Shown here piece by piece: positions 42,194 through 51,480 of a DNA stretch of 61,458 nucleotides. Source of the DNA: Acrocarpospora pleiomorpha (GTDB taxonomy: Bacteria; Actinomycetota; Actinomycetes; Streptosporangiales; Streptosporangiaceae); assembly GCF_009687885.1 (NCBI RefSeq), contig NZ_BLAF01000065.1:1-61458 (forward strand), written 5' to 3'. How positions within the stretch are numbered: position 1 is the stretch's first letter; every line of letters starts with the position of its first letter. The translations under genes and the position numbers were made by a program. The notes beneath the pieces were generated by a model. The model saw nothing but the letters and a program-made list of their open reading frames with translations, was not told where the DNA came from and did not search any database.

Positions 42194-43654
42194 ATGAACA
42201 GCTATGCCGAAATCGTGCGGGCCCTCGGGCGCTTTCCACTCGGACCCGTGGTCGCAGGCAAGACACTCAATGGCGACGGCGTTATCGAGGTGGTCGACCC
42301 GGCAACCGAGGACGTGATCGCCGAGGTCGCCAACGGCACTGTCGCCGACGCGCTCGACGCCGTCGACGTCGCGCAGGCGGCCATGCAACCGTGGGCGGCG
42401 CTGAGTCCCCGCCGGCGCAGCGACATCCTACGCAAGGCATTCGACCTGATGATCGACAGGTCTGAGGCACTGGCCCGGCTCATCACGCTCGAAAACGGCA
42501 AGTCACTGCCGGACGCCCGCGGCGAGGTGGCGTACGCCGCTGAGTTCTTCCGGTGGTACTCGGAGGAGGCGGTACGCCTATCCGGGGTCATTGAGCAGGC
42601 GCCTGCCGGCGCCAACAAGATCATGGTCCTGCGGCAACCGATTGGTGTTTCGCTGCTCATCACGCCGTGGAACTTCCCGGCGGCGATGGCTACCCGCAAG
42701 ATCGGACCGGCGCTCGCCGCAGGCTGTTCTGTCATCCTCAAACCAGCCTCGGAGACGCCGTTGACCGCCTTGGCGATCGGCGCGATCCTCGCCGAGGCCG
42801 GTGTCCCGGACGGGGTCGTCAACATCGTCCCCTCGACTCGATCCAATGACATCTCCTCGACACTTCTGGACCACGACCTCGTGCGCAAGGTTTCCTTCAC
42901 CGGCTCCACCGAGGTCGGGCGGGTTCTGCTCGGCCACGCGGCCCGCTCGATCGTGAGTGCCTCGATGGAACTCGGCGGGAACGCGCCCTTCCTCGTGCTC
43001 GCCGACGCGGACGTGGACGAGGCGGTGGCGGGCGCGATGGTCGCCAAGCTGCGCAACGGCGGCTCTGCCTGCACCGCGGCCAACCGGTTCATCGTCCACT
43101 CCTCGATCGCGGACCAGTTCGCGGAGCGGTTGGCGGCGGAGATGGCGACACTACGGATCGGCCCCGGTCTGGATCAGGAGTCCAACGTCGGTCCATTGGT
43201 CAACGCCAAGACCCGTGACAAGGTCAGCACGCTCGTCGGCGACGCCCTCGCCGCGGGAGCGAAGGCATCGGTCGGTGGCTCGGCCCCGGACCGGATCGGC
43301 TACTACTACACGCCGACGGTGCTCACGGACGTTCCGCGCGACGCGAGCATCCTGTCGCAGGAGATTTTCGGTCCTGTCGCGCCGATCGTCGCCTACGACG
43401 ACCTCGACGAGGCCATCGCACTGGCCAACCGCACCGAGTACGGCCTGGTGTCCTACGTGTACACCCGCGATCTGCGCATCGGCCTTCGCGTCGCGGAACG
43501 AATCGACAGCGGCATGGTCGGACTCAACCGGCCGTTGGTATCCGACCCGGCGGCGCCGTTCGGGGGCACCAAGCAGTCCGGGCTGGGCCGCGAGGGTGGC
43601 CACGAGGGGATGCTCGAGTTCACCGAAAGCAAGTACATCGCCGTTGAATGGTGA
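42194..43654 (+). CDS. NAD(P)-dependent aldehyde dehydrogenase (succinate-semialdehyde type)
   Basis: 486 residues. Catalytic Glu259 in MELGGNAP and Cys293 in GGSACTAANRF; cofactor loop FTGSTEVGR; TPWNFPAAMATRKIGPALAAG and EIFGPVAPI are typical. Close to GabD-like semialdehyde dehydrogenases, giving an acid as the pathway end product. Starts 9 bp after the M24 gene with GAGG before the ATG. The last gene of the cluster. Confidence 0.93.
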   Translation: MNSYAEIVRALGRFPLGPVVAGKTLNGDGVIEVVDPATEDVIAEVANGTVADALDAVDVAQAAMQPWAALSPRRRSDILRKAFDLMIDRSEALARLITLENGKSLPDARGEVAYAAEFFRWYSEEAVRLSGVIEQAPAGANKIMVLRQPIGVSLLITPWNFPAAMATRKIGPALAAGCSVILKPASETPLTALAIGAILAEAGVPDGVVNIVPSTRSNDISSTLLDHDLVRKVSFTGSTEVGRVLLGHAARSIVSASMELGGNAPFLVLADADVDEAVAGAMVAKLRNGGSACTAANRFIVHSSIADQFAERLAAEMATLRIGPGLDQESNVGPLVNAKTRDKVSTLVGDALAAGAKASVGGSAPDRIGYYYTPTVLTDVPRDASILSQEIFGPVAPIVAYDDLDEAIALANRTEYGLVSYVYTRDLRIGLRVAERIDSGMVGLNRPLVSDPAAPFGGTKQSGLGREGGHEGMLEFTESKYIAVEW

Positions 43655-43711
43655 CGCCGCAGCGACAGCCTGCCAGCTCGTACTTCGTGCTGGTGGTCGT
43701 GGACTCGCCAG

Positions 43712-43895
43712 GTGCGCCGCTCACTGCCTCCGCAGATAACGCCAGCCCAGTACGCCGTACCAGATCATGATCGGCAGGTAGAGGGCGTACCCGAGCTGTT
43801 CCGATGCCTCCGACGGGTCGTCGGCCGCGGTCGTCCACGGCAGCGCGACCGCGGCCAGGCCGCAGAGTGCCGCGATGGCGCCGGCCCCGCGAAGC
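43712..43895. repeat. 184-bp duplicate of 20282-20465 (truncated membrane-protein gene)
   Basis: One mismatch in 184 bp. Contains the last 58 or so codons of the DUF4386-like gene (minus strand, ending WYGVLGWRYLRRQ) without a start. Begins 57 bp after the aldehyde dehydrogenase stop. Confidence 0.9.
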
Positions 43896-44098
43896 ACCCT
43901 TCTGCCGTGAAGACTCAGACTTTCGCCGATTTTTGGCGAAAGGGTATGGGCAAGTCGAAGATCACCCTCTATATTACGGCGCAGGGCAGCATTATTTCCT
44001 CGGTGTTACGGCGAATGAGTCCCGGCATCCGCCGTTCGATCGCCATATGGGCGGTGCCGTAACCTCCACGCCGCGCTGAACGCGGCACCCTCCTCGAG
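43896..44098. other. leader region of the large secreted protein
   Basis: No gene. AT-richer than its surroundings. Holds the 8-bp inverted repeat at 43920 and a small hairpin (GCCGCG/CGCGGC) near 44069. Confidence 0.45.
43920..43942. promoter_or_regulatory. inverted repeat upstream of the secreted protein gene
   Basis: CTTTCGCC, loop GATTTTT, GGCGAAAG: perfect 8-bp arms. Could be an operator or a terminator from the left. Confidence 0.4.
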
Positions 44099-47000
44099 AT
44101 GGGATTGGCCTTGCGGAAATTACCCCTCTTATCCGTCTCACTGCTCACCGCACTCTCATGGCTCGTCGTACCCGCTCAAGCGCGCGCGGCGGTGCCGCCG
44201 CAGGAGCCGGGCATCACCCTGCGCACCTACGACGTCCAAGTCGAACTGTCCAAGCTCTGCACGCTCAAGCCCGGTCAGACACCCAACGTGGACAAGCTGA
44301 TGTCCACGATCGACTGGACCTCCGACGCCGACTTCGGCCTGGTCGACATGTTCGTCACCGAGGCCATCGGCAACATCTCCATCGCCACCGCGGGCACGTA
44401 CGAGTTCCGGCTCACCAGCGACGACGGCTCCCGGCTGCGCATCGACGACACCGTCGTGATCACCAACGACGGGCGGCACGGGCCGATCGCCGTGGACGGC
44501 ACGATCACCCTGACCACCGGCTACCACGCGCTGCGCGTCGACCACTTCGAGCACCTGTACGGCCAGCAGCTCAAGCTGGAGTGGAAACCACCCGGATCCT
44601 CGGCGTTCACCCTCGTGCCGAACTCGGTGCTGAGCACGGACGCGGGCGTGGTGCGGGTCACCGCCCCCGGGCGCAAGGAGTGCGAGAGCGGCGCCGACTC
44701 TCCGGGCGACGGATCGCCGCTGCAGTCCGTACACCCTGACTTCACGCTCACCGACCTGCGACCGAACGGTTTCCAGCCGCAGGTGACCGCGATGGACTGG
44801 CTGCCCGACGGCCGGTTGGCGATCGCCACGTGGGGCGGCTCGGAAACCAGGCTCGGCGAGGTCTACCTGCTCGACAACGTCACAGGCAACACCTCACCCG
44901 CGCAGGTGACCACCAAGAAGATCGCCAGCGGGCTTCAGGAGCCCATGGGCATCAAGTACGTGGACGGCAAGCTCTACGTGTCGGAGAAGTCCCGGCTGGT
45001 GGAGCTGAACGACACCAACGGCGACGAGGTCGCAGACAACCTCAGGACCGTGGCGACCTGGCCGTTCGGCGGCAATTTCCACGAGTTCGCGTTCGGGCTG
45101 CTCTACCGTGACGGCCACTTCTACCTCAACCTCTCCGTCGCCATCAACTACGGCGGCGCCACCACCGACCCGCAGCCGGCGCCGGACCGGGGCACGACCA
45201 TCAAGGTCAACAAGGCCACCGGCGCGGTCGAGTACATCGCCGGCGGTCTGCGCACGCCCAACGGGCTCGGCTGGGGTCCGAACGATGACCTGTTCGTCCT
45301 GGACAACCAGGGCGGCTGGCTGCCCGCCTCGAAACTGGTGCACATCAAGAAGGACCGGTTCTTCAACCACTACACCAACCCTGACGGCCGGTTCGACAAC
45401 AACCTGGTGAGCGCGCCCGTGCTCTGGCTGCCGCACAACGAGATCGCCAATTCCCCCAGCACGCCGCTGCTCATGAAGCAGGGCAGGTTCGCGGGGCAGC
45501 TGTTGTTCGGCGACGTCACCTACGGCGGGATCCAGCGCGCCTACCTCGAGAAGGTCAACGGCGAGTACCAGGGCGCGGTCTTCCGCCTCACTCAGGGCCT
45601 TGAGGCAGGGGTCAACCGGATCAGCCTGGGGCCCGACGGCGCCATCTACGCCGGCGGTCTCGGCGCCGGCGGAAACTGGGGCCAGCCGGGCAAGCTCACC
45701 TACGGACTGCAGAAGCTGACCCCCAGCGGCGACAAGGCTTTCGACATCCTGAAGATGCGCGCGATCGAGGGCGGCTTCGAGCTGGAGTACACCCAGCCGC
45801 TGTCGGCCGAGACCGCCGCGTCGCTGGCGGCCAAGTATCAGATCATCCAGTGGCGGTACACCGCGGCCTCCACCTACGGTGGCCCCGAGGTGGACGAGGA
45901 GCCGCTGCCCGTCACCTCCGCGGACCTGAGCTCCGACGGGAAGAAGGTCACGCTGAAGGTCGCGGGTCTCAAGCCGGGGCGCGTGGTGCATCTGCGGTCG
46001 CCGCGCCCGTTCAGCTCGGCCTCAGGGCAGCCGCTGTGGAGCACCGAGGCCTGGTACACGCTCAACACCTTGGTCAACGGCCCGGAGACCGACACTGTCT
46101 ACGAGGCGGAGAGCGCCTCGCACAGCGGCGGCGCGAAGCTTGGCACCGACCATCTGAGCTACTCGGGAAGCGGCTTCGTCGACGGCTACTGGAGCGTGGG
46201 AGCGGCCACGCAGTTCGCCGTGCACGTACCCAGGCCCGGCACGTACCACGTGGGCCTGCGCTACTCCAACGGTCCGCACCCCGCACCCGGCACCAAATCT
46301 CTGAGCGTGTACGTCAACGGGACCAAGGTCAGGCAGGTGCCGCTGCCCACTACGGAAACGTGGGACCTGTGGGCCACCCGGGTCGAACCGCTCCTGTTGA
46401 ACGAAGGCGCCAACACCATCACCTACAAGTTCGACAGCGGCGACGTGGGCAACGTCAACCTGGACTCCATCACCGTGGCCGCGCAACGGGTGTTCGAGGC
46501 GGAGAACGCCACGCTGGGCGGTGGCGCGAAGGTGAACCAGGACCATCAGGGCTACACCTACAAGGGCTTCGTCGACGGCTACTGGAACGCGGGCGCGAGC
46601 ACGTCGTTCAGCGTGTGGTCCGACTCGACCGGCACGCACAACGTCGGGCTCCGCTACGCGGCCGACACCGGCAGGTCGGTGAGCGTGTACGTCAACGGCG
46701 CCAAGGTCAGGCAGGTACGGCTGGCCGCCACCGGCGGCTGGGACGCCTGGGCCGTCCAGACGGAGGCGCTCAACCTGAACCGGGGCACGAACGAGATCAC
46801 GTACAAGTACGACAGCGGCGACACCGGCAACGTCAACCTGGACCACATCACCGTGTCGAAGGCGCAGCGGATCACGCTGTTCGACGGGTCCAGTCTGGCG
46901 GCGTGGGAGAAACGGGCCGGCGGGTCGGCGACGTGGCCGATCGCGAACGGCTCCATGGAGTCCTATGGCGGCGACATCCGTACCCGGCAGACGTTCGGCG

Positions 47001-47452
47001 ACTTCAAGCTCCACGTCGAGTGGTACGAGCCGGACTACCCGCCGGGCGTGACCGGGCAGCAGCGCGGCAACAGCGGCGTCTTCCTCCAGGAACGCTACGA
47101 GGTTCAGGTCCTCGAGTCATTCGGTGACACCACACCGGCCGCCAACGAGGCGGGCGCGATCTACAACAAGCGCGCGCCCGACCGCAATATGGCCACCGCT
47201 TCAGGAACGTGGCAGACCTACGAGATCACCTTCCGCGCGGCCCGCTACACCAGCGCGGGAGTCAAGGTCGACAACGCGCGGGTCACGGTCGTCTGGAACG
47301 GCGTGGTGGTGCACAACGACGTGGCCATCGACGGCGGCACAGGCGACAACATCCCGGAGAGCGCGGCGTCGGCCGGGATCCGCCTTCAGGACCACGGCGA
47401 TGCTGGCGAGAATCCCCGCTTCCGCAACGTGTGGATCGAACCCGTCTCCTGA
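44099..47452 (+). CDS. secreted multidomain protein: PA14, sugar-dehydrogenase-like propeller, two CBMs, DUF1080
   Basis: 1117 residues. Signal peptide (to about residue 30, AQARA), PA14 lectin-type domain (about 60-190: ATAGTYEFRLTSDDGSRLRIDD), a beta-propeller like membrane-bound sorbosone/glucose dehydrogenases (about 215-580: MDWLPDGRLAIATWGG, GGLRTPNGLGWGPNDDLFVLD), two carbohydrate-binding modules of CBM6/35 type (about 660-800 and 800-925; each starts with an EAE/AES block and ends GNVNLDSITV/GNVNLDHITV) and a DUF1080 (3-keto-disaccharide hydrolase) domain (about 930-1115: LFDGSSLAAWEK, GNSGVFLQERYEVQVL). Probably acts extracellularly on polysaccharide or oxidised sugars. Confidence 0.85.
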   Translation: MGLALRKLPLLSVSLLTALSWLVVPAQARAAVPPQEPGITLRTYDVQVELSKLCTLKPGQTPNVDKLMSTIDWTSDADFGLVDMFVTEAIGNISIATAGTYEFRLTSDDGSRLRIDDTVVITNDGRHGPIAVDGTITLTTGYHALRVDHFEHLYGQQLKLEWKPPGSSAFTLVPNSVLSTDAGVVRVTAPGRKECESGADSPGDGSPLQSVHPDFTLTDLRPNGFQPQVTAMDWLPDGRLAIATWGGSETRLGEVYLLDNVTGNTSPAQVTTKKIASGLQEPMGIKYVDGKLYVSEKSRLVELNDTNGDEVADNLRTVATWPFGGNFHEFAFGLLYRDGHFYLNLSVAINYGGATTDPQPAPDRGTTIKVNKATGAVEYIAGGLRTPNGLGWGPNDDLFVLDNQGGWLPASKLVHIKKDRFFNHYTNPDGRFDNNLVSAPVLWLPHNEIANSPSTPLLMKQGRFAGQLLFGDVTYGGIQRAYLEKVNGEYQGAVFRLTQGLEAGVNRISLGPDGAIYAGGLGAGGNWGQPGKLTYGLQKLTPSGDKAFDILKMRAIEGGFELEYTQPLSAETAASLAAKYQIIQWRYTAASTYGGPEVDEEPLPVTSADLSSDGKKVTLKVAGLKPGRVVHLRSPRPFSSASGQPLWSTEAWYTLNTLVNGPETDTVYEAESASHSGGAKLGTDHLSYSGSGFVDGYWSVGAATQFAVHVPRPGTYHVGLRYSNGPHPAPGTKSLSVYVNGTKVRQVPLPTTETWDLWATRVEPLLLNEGANTITYKFDSGDVGNVNLDSITVAAQRVFEAENATLGGGAKVNQDHQGYTYKGFVDGYWNAGASTSFSVWSDSTGTHNVGLRYAADTGRSVSVYVNGAKVRQVRLAATGGWDAWAVQTEALNLNRGTNEITYKYDSGDTGNVNLDHITVSKAQRITLFDGSSLAAWEKRAGGSATWPIANGSMESYGGDIRTRQTFGDFKLHVEWYEPDYPPGVTGQQRGNSGVFLQERYEVQVLESFGDTTPAANEAGAIYNKRAPDRNMATASGTWQTYEITFRAARYTSAGVKVDNARVTVVWNGVVVHNDVAIDGGTGDNIPESAASAGIRLQDHGDAGENPRFRNVWIEPVS

Positions 47453-47460
47453 CCTCATCC

Positions 47461-47506
47461 GCCCGGCAGGCCGTCCCGCCCTCTGAGCGCGGCCGGCCTG
47501 CCGGGC
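47461..47506. terminator. bidirectional terminator between convergent genes
   Basis: GCCCGGCAGGCC and GGCCTGCCGGGC form a perfect 12-bp stem with a 22-nt loop in the 65-bp gap between two convergent genes. Confidence 0.65.
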
Positions 47507-47517
47507 CATTAGCGCCG

Positions 47518-49731
47518 TCAGCGGAGGGGGTCGAAGTCGGCCAGGGCGGCGGGTTGCTTGCCGGTAGTGATCTGCTCAGCCAGTAGCCGGCCGGTGATCG
47601 GCCCGTGGGCCAGACCCCACATGCCGTGACCGCCCGCCACGTAGACGGTGGGAGCCGCCGTCGCGCCGATGAGCGGCCGTCCGTCCGGGGTGACGGGGCG
47701 GGGCCCCACCCAGACGTCGGTACGGTCCTCCCAGTGCACACCCCGCAGGAGGGGACGGGCGGAGGCGACGATGGTCTCCAGCCGGGCCGGCACCTGCGGG
47801 GCATCCGGGTCGCGGAACTCCATGGTGCCCGCCACCCGCAGTCCGTCGCGGTAGGGCGTGCACGCGACCCGCACGTCGGGCAGGTAGATGGGGCCAGGGA
47901 CGGGATGGTCCACAGGCACGGTGAAGGAGTAGCCGCGACCCGCCCGCACCGGGACGCGCACGCCCCACTGCCGGGCCAGGCGGGGCAGCCACGCGCCGGT
48001 GGCCAGAACCACCGCGTCGGCGGACAGCACGGTGCCCTTGGCGGAGCGAACGATCACCTTACGGTCATCGGTGCGCACCTCGTCGACCTCGACGGCGTAC
48101 ACGGTCGCGCCGCGTCGCATGACGGCTTCGCCCAGGGCGTGCACGAAGGCGCCCGGGTCGACGTAGCGCTGGCCGTCGATGCGCACCCCTGCCGTCAGTG
48201 CCTCGCCGACGAGCGGGGCGTGCTCGGCGAGCTCGCCCATTTTGCGCAGCCGGTTGCGGACGGTGTTGGGATGCACGCCGAGTCGCTCGGCTGCCAGGTT
48301 GGGGTCGCCCTGGGTCTCCAGCCAGGCCAGCAGCGTGGCGACGAAGCGCGTGCCGTGGCGGGTGTCGTGCCGCCGCAGCGTGGAGATCGGCCCGCGGACC
48401 GGAGTCCGGCCGGTACGCGCGGCCGCGCGCAGCCGCCACAGCAGGATGTCGTCCCAGGACTCGTCGTAGGCGGGCGGGGCGGCGCCGGTTCCGGAGCTCT
48501 CGTGCAGCGCCAGGCATTCGTCGGCCTCCTGGCGGCTGGCGGGCAGTTCCGCGACCTCGGCGGGCGCGCCGATCCCGGCCGCGACGCACACCTGGGCGGG
48601 CAGTTCGCCGTGCAGGACTGTGATCCACTGCCGGGCCGCCTCGGCGTGCTCGGCCGGCAGGATGGTGTAGAGCGTGTCGCCGAGCAGCGTGCTGCGCCCG
48701 GGTCTGGACCAGCCGAAGCCGGTGGTGGCCTGCTCGAAGGCCAGCAGCAGCGTTGCGTGGCGATCATCGGTGCTGTGCGTGCGGACCGCGATGACCCGCA
48801 TCGCCTGTGGTGCCAGGCCCAGCCGGCTGATCACCGTTGCGGCGTCGGCGCTGCCCTCCAGCAGCCGGATGACCAGGTCGGATTCCACCTGCCGCTCCAG
48901 GTCGGCGCTGGCCCGGGAGCGCAGCAGGTGCAGTGCGACGGTGCGCGCGCCGTCGGCCAGGGCACGGTGACGGGCACCGGTCAGCGGGGCGTCGCAGCTG
49001 ACCCACACCGAACCGAGCAACTCGCGGCCGGCCCGTACGGACACCGCCATCCGCCCGGTCAGTCCGTTCCCGGCATCGGCGGGGACGAACACCGGCTGGT
49101 GCGTCGCCGCCAGGCGAGCGAACACTCCCTGTTGCTGGAACAGCTCGCGCAGCCGGTCGGGGACCCGCCGTCCGAGGATGGTCTCCAGCCGGGCCGGATC
49201 GCCCGCCTCCTGGGAGCGGGAGTAGGCCAGCACCCGCGAGTGCCGGTCCTCGATGGTCACCGCCCCGCCGATGACGTCGGCGAGGCTGTCGGCCAGCGCG
49301 AACAGGTCGGTCGGGCCGCGTCCGGAGGCGGTCTCGCGACTCTCCAGCACCAGCCCGTACACCACACCGGCAAGCTGGCTCCACGAGGCGGCGGGGTCTG
49401 CCAGCAGCACCGCCACCCCGTGCCGGTCCCCGATCGCCGCGGCGTCCCGTTCGACGTCCGCGCCGTTCCCGCTTTCGGCGCCGACGCTATCGCGGACTCC
49501 TGTGTCAGCAGGGCGGATCAGGACCGCTGTGGCATTGGCGGCGGCCGCCCACCGCACCGCCTCGGCGAGTGAGGAGGTGCCGACGGCCAGGAGCACGTCG
49601 CCCGCGACGTGACGGTCGGCGGGCTCCGGCATCGCCACGCTGTGCAGCCACGCCGAGCGGGGTACGGCGTGGCCGCACAGCCGCACGCCGTACCCGCCGA
49701 GCACGTTCACCAGGCGGTCCAATGTGATCAT
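47518..49731 (-). CDS. chimeric gene: PucR-family regulator fused to C-terminal half of D-amino-acid dehydrogenase (DadA-like)
   Basis: 737 residues in one frame. Residues 1-495 are a PucR regulator (start MITLDRLVNVLGGYGVRL, GGDEF-like middle, C-terminal HTH NLAAERLGVHPNTVRNRLRKMGEL). From about nt 48235 it becomes the second half of a FAD amine oxidoreductase (RIDGQRYVDPGAFVHALGEAV, VVLATGAWLPRLARQWGV, TPDGRPLIGATAAPTVYVAGGHGMWGLAHGPITG). The N-terminal GxGxxG FAD loop is missing, so the oxidoreductase part is probably inactive. The ATG at 49731 follows GGGAGCTGATC. Looks like a deletion joining two neighbouring co-directional genes. Confidence 0.85.
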   Translation of the reverse strand: MITLDRLVNVLGGYGVRLCGHAVPRSAWLHSVAMPEPADRHVAGDVLLAVGTSSLAEAVRWAAAANATAVLIRPADTGVRDSVGAESGNGADVERDAAAIGDRHGVAVLLADPAASWSQLAGVVYGLVLESRETASGRGPTDLFALADSLADVIGGAVTIEDRHSRVLAYSRSQEAGDPARLETILGRRVPDRLRELFQQQGVFARLAATHQPVFVPADAGNGLTGRMAVSVRAGRELLGSVWVSCDAPLTGARHRALADGARTVALHLLRSRASADLERQVESDLVIRLLEGSADAATVISRLGLAPQAMRVIAVRTHSTDDRHATLLLAFEQATTGFGWSRPGRSTLLGDTLYTILPAEHAEAARQWITVLHGELPAQVCVAAGIGAPAEVAELPASRQEADECLALHESSGTGAAPPAYDESWDDILLWRLRAAARTGRTPVRGPISTLRRHDTRHGTRFVATLLAWLETQGDPNLAAERLGVHPNTVRNRLRKMGELAEHAPLVGEALTAGVRIDGQRYVDPGAFVHALGEAVMRRGATVYAVEVDEVRTDDRKVIVRSAKGTVLSADAVVLATGAWLPRLARQWGVRVPVRAGRGYSFTVPVDHPVPGPIYLPDVRVACTPYRDGLRVAGTMEFRDPDAPQVPARLETIVASARPLLRGVHWEDRTDVWVGPRPVTPDGRPLIGATAAPTVYVAGGHGMWGLAHGPITGRLLAEQITTGKQPAALADFDPLR

Positions 49732-49928
49732 GATCAGCTCCCGGTCCTTTCTACGGCGAGTACGGCCCTCTTCAGCCGTCCTGCTGGGCCACGCCCGCGC
49801 CGACCCGTGCGCCGCTGACCTGCGCGTCTTCGCACCATTGAACCGCGTACGACCGGGAATGGAACCACCACCGGACCTGCGCCGAACCGTGGCGCCGCCG
49901 GCGAGGCGGAACAAGCTGGGGGGAAGCG

Positions 49929-51434
49929 ATGAAGGGGTACGACGTCGAGGGACCGGCGCTGGAACTCGGGGCGCTGGTGGGCGAGGACGGCACCGCCGAT
50001 CCCGCGGAGCAGATCAGGATCGCCCTGGGCATGCTGAACCGGCACGGACTGGTGGCCGGGGCCACCGGAACGGGGAAGACCAAAACCCTCCAGCTCATGG
50101 CGGAGCAGCTCGCAGCTCAGGGCGTTCCGGTCTTCCTCGCCGACATCAAGGGCGACCTGTCGGGGCTCGCCTCTCCGGGCACGCCCTCCGAGCGCGCCAC
50201 CGGGCGTGCCGCCGAGGTGGGGCAGGCATGGCATCCCGTGGCCTGTCCTGCGGAGTTCCTCTCCCTGGGCGGTCTGGGGCCCGGTGTGCCGATACGCGCC
50301 ACCATGACCGCCTTCGGGCCGACCCTGCTCGCCAAGGTCCTCGGGCTCAACGAGACGCAGGAGTCGTCGCTCGGGCTGATCTTCTACTTCGCCGACAAGA
50401 ACGGACTGCCCCTGCTGGACTTCAAGGACCTGATCGCGGTCATCCGCTATCTGACCACCAATCCGGACGCGCTGAGCGGGATCGGCGGGCTGTCGGCGGC
50501 GACGGCGGGAGTCATCCTCCGCGCCCTGACCAACTTCGAGGCGCAGGGCGCGGAGGCGTTCTTCGGCGAGCCGGAGTTCGACGTGCACGACCTGCTCCGG
50601 GTGACGCAGGACGGCCAGGGGATGGTCTCCATCCTTGAGCTGCCCGCCGTGCAGGACCGGCCGCAGCTCTTCTCCACCTTCCTGATGTGGCTGCTCGCTG
50701 ATCTCTTCGAGGTGCTGCCCGAGGTGGGCGATGTCGACAAGCCGAAGCTGGTGTTCTTCTTCGACGAGGCGCATCTGCTGTTCGACGGCGCGTCCAAGGC
50801 GTTCCTGAAGGCGATCACCCAAACCGTACGGCTGATCCGGTCGAAGGGCGTGGGCGTGTTCTTCGTCACCCAAACGCCGAAGGATGTGCCGGCCGACGTG
50901 CTGTCCCAGCTCGGCGCGCGCGTGCAGCACGCCCTGCGCGCCTTCACCCCCCAGGACGCCAAGGCGCTCAAGGCCACCGTGTCGACCTTCCCCGAGTCCT
51001 CCTATGACCTGGAGCGACTGCTCACCGAACTCGGCATCGGCGAGGCCGTGGTCACGGTCCTGTCGGAGACGGGCGCGCCAACCCCCGTGGCCTGGACGCG
51101 CCTGCGCGCCCCCCAGACGCTCATGGCGCCGTCGAGCCCCGACGTGATCCTGGGCATCATTGCCGCCTCCCCGCTGGAGCAGAAGTACGGCACGGCGGTC
51201 GACCGCCAGTCGGCCTATGAGATCCTCTCGGCGAGGCTGGCCGCACAGCAGCAGCCCGAGGCTCCCGAAGCCCCGCGCGAGGCGGAGCGACCCAGGGAAC
51301 AGCCAAGGCAGTCCGTGCTAGAGGGCGTACTGGAGTCCAAGGAGTTCCGCTCCATGGTGCGCTCGGCGGCGTCCACCCTCGGCCGGGAGATCACCCGATC
51401 CATCTTCGGCACCGCCCGCCGCGGCCGCCGCTGA
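49929..51434 (+). CDS. HerA-like ATPase (DUF853)
   Basis: 501 residues. Walker A GATGTGKTKTLQLMAEQL, Walker B KLVFFFDEAHLLF, arginine-finger region VRLIRSKGVGVFFVTQTPKDVPADVLSQLG. The FtsK/HerA family forms hexameric DNA pumps; DUF853 members are widespread and their job in actinomycetes is unknown. C-terminal Glu/Pro-rich linker and basic tail. Divergent from the PucR chimera. Confidence 0.92.
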   Translation: MKGYDVEGPALELGALVGEDGTADPAEQIRIALGMLNRHGLVAGATGTGKTKTLQLMAEQLAAQGVPVFLADIKGDLSGLASPGTPSERATGRAAEVGQAWHPVACPAEFLSLGGLGPGVPIRATMTAFGPTLLAKVLGLNETQESSLGLIFYFADKNGLPLLDFKDLIAVIRYLTTNPDALSGIGGLSAATAGVILRALTNFEAQGAEAFFGEPEFDVHDLLRVTQDGQGMVSILELPAVQDRPQLFSTFLMWLLADLFEVLPEVGDVDKPKLVFFFDEAHLLFDGASKAFLKAITQTVRLIRSKGVGVFFVTQTPKDVPADVLSQLGARVQHALRAFTPQDAKALKATVSTFPESSYDLERLLTELGIGEAVVTVLSETGAPTPVAWTRLRAPQTLMAPSSPDVILGIIAASPLEQKYGTAVDRQSAYEILSARLAAQQQPEAPEAPREAERPREQPRQSVLEGVLESKEFRSMVRSAASTLGREITRSIFGTARRGRR

Positions 51435-51480
51435 GCAGAGCACGCGGAGCCGGCCCGGCGGCGTTCTGCCGACGGTTGAA

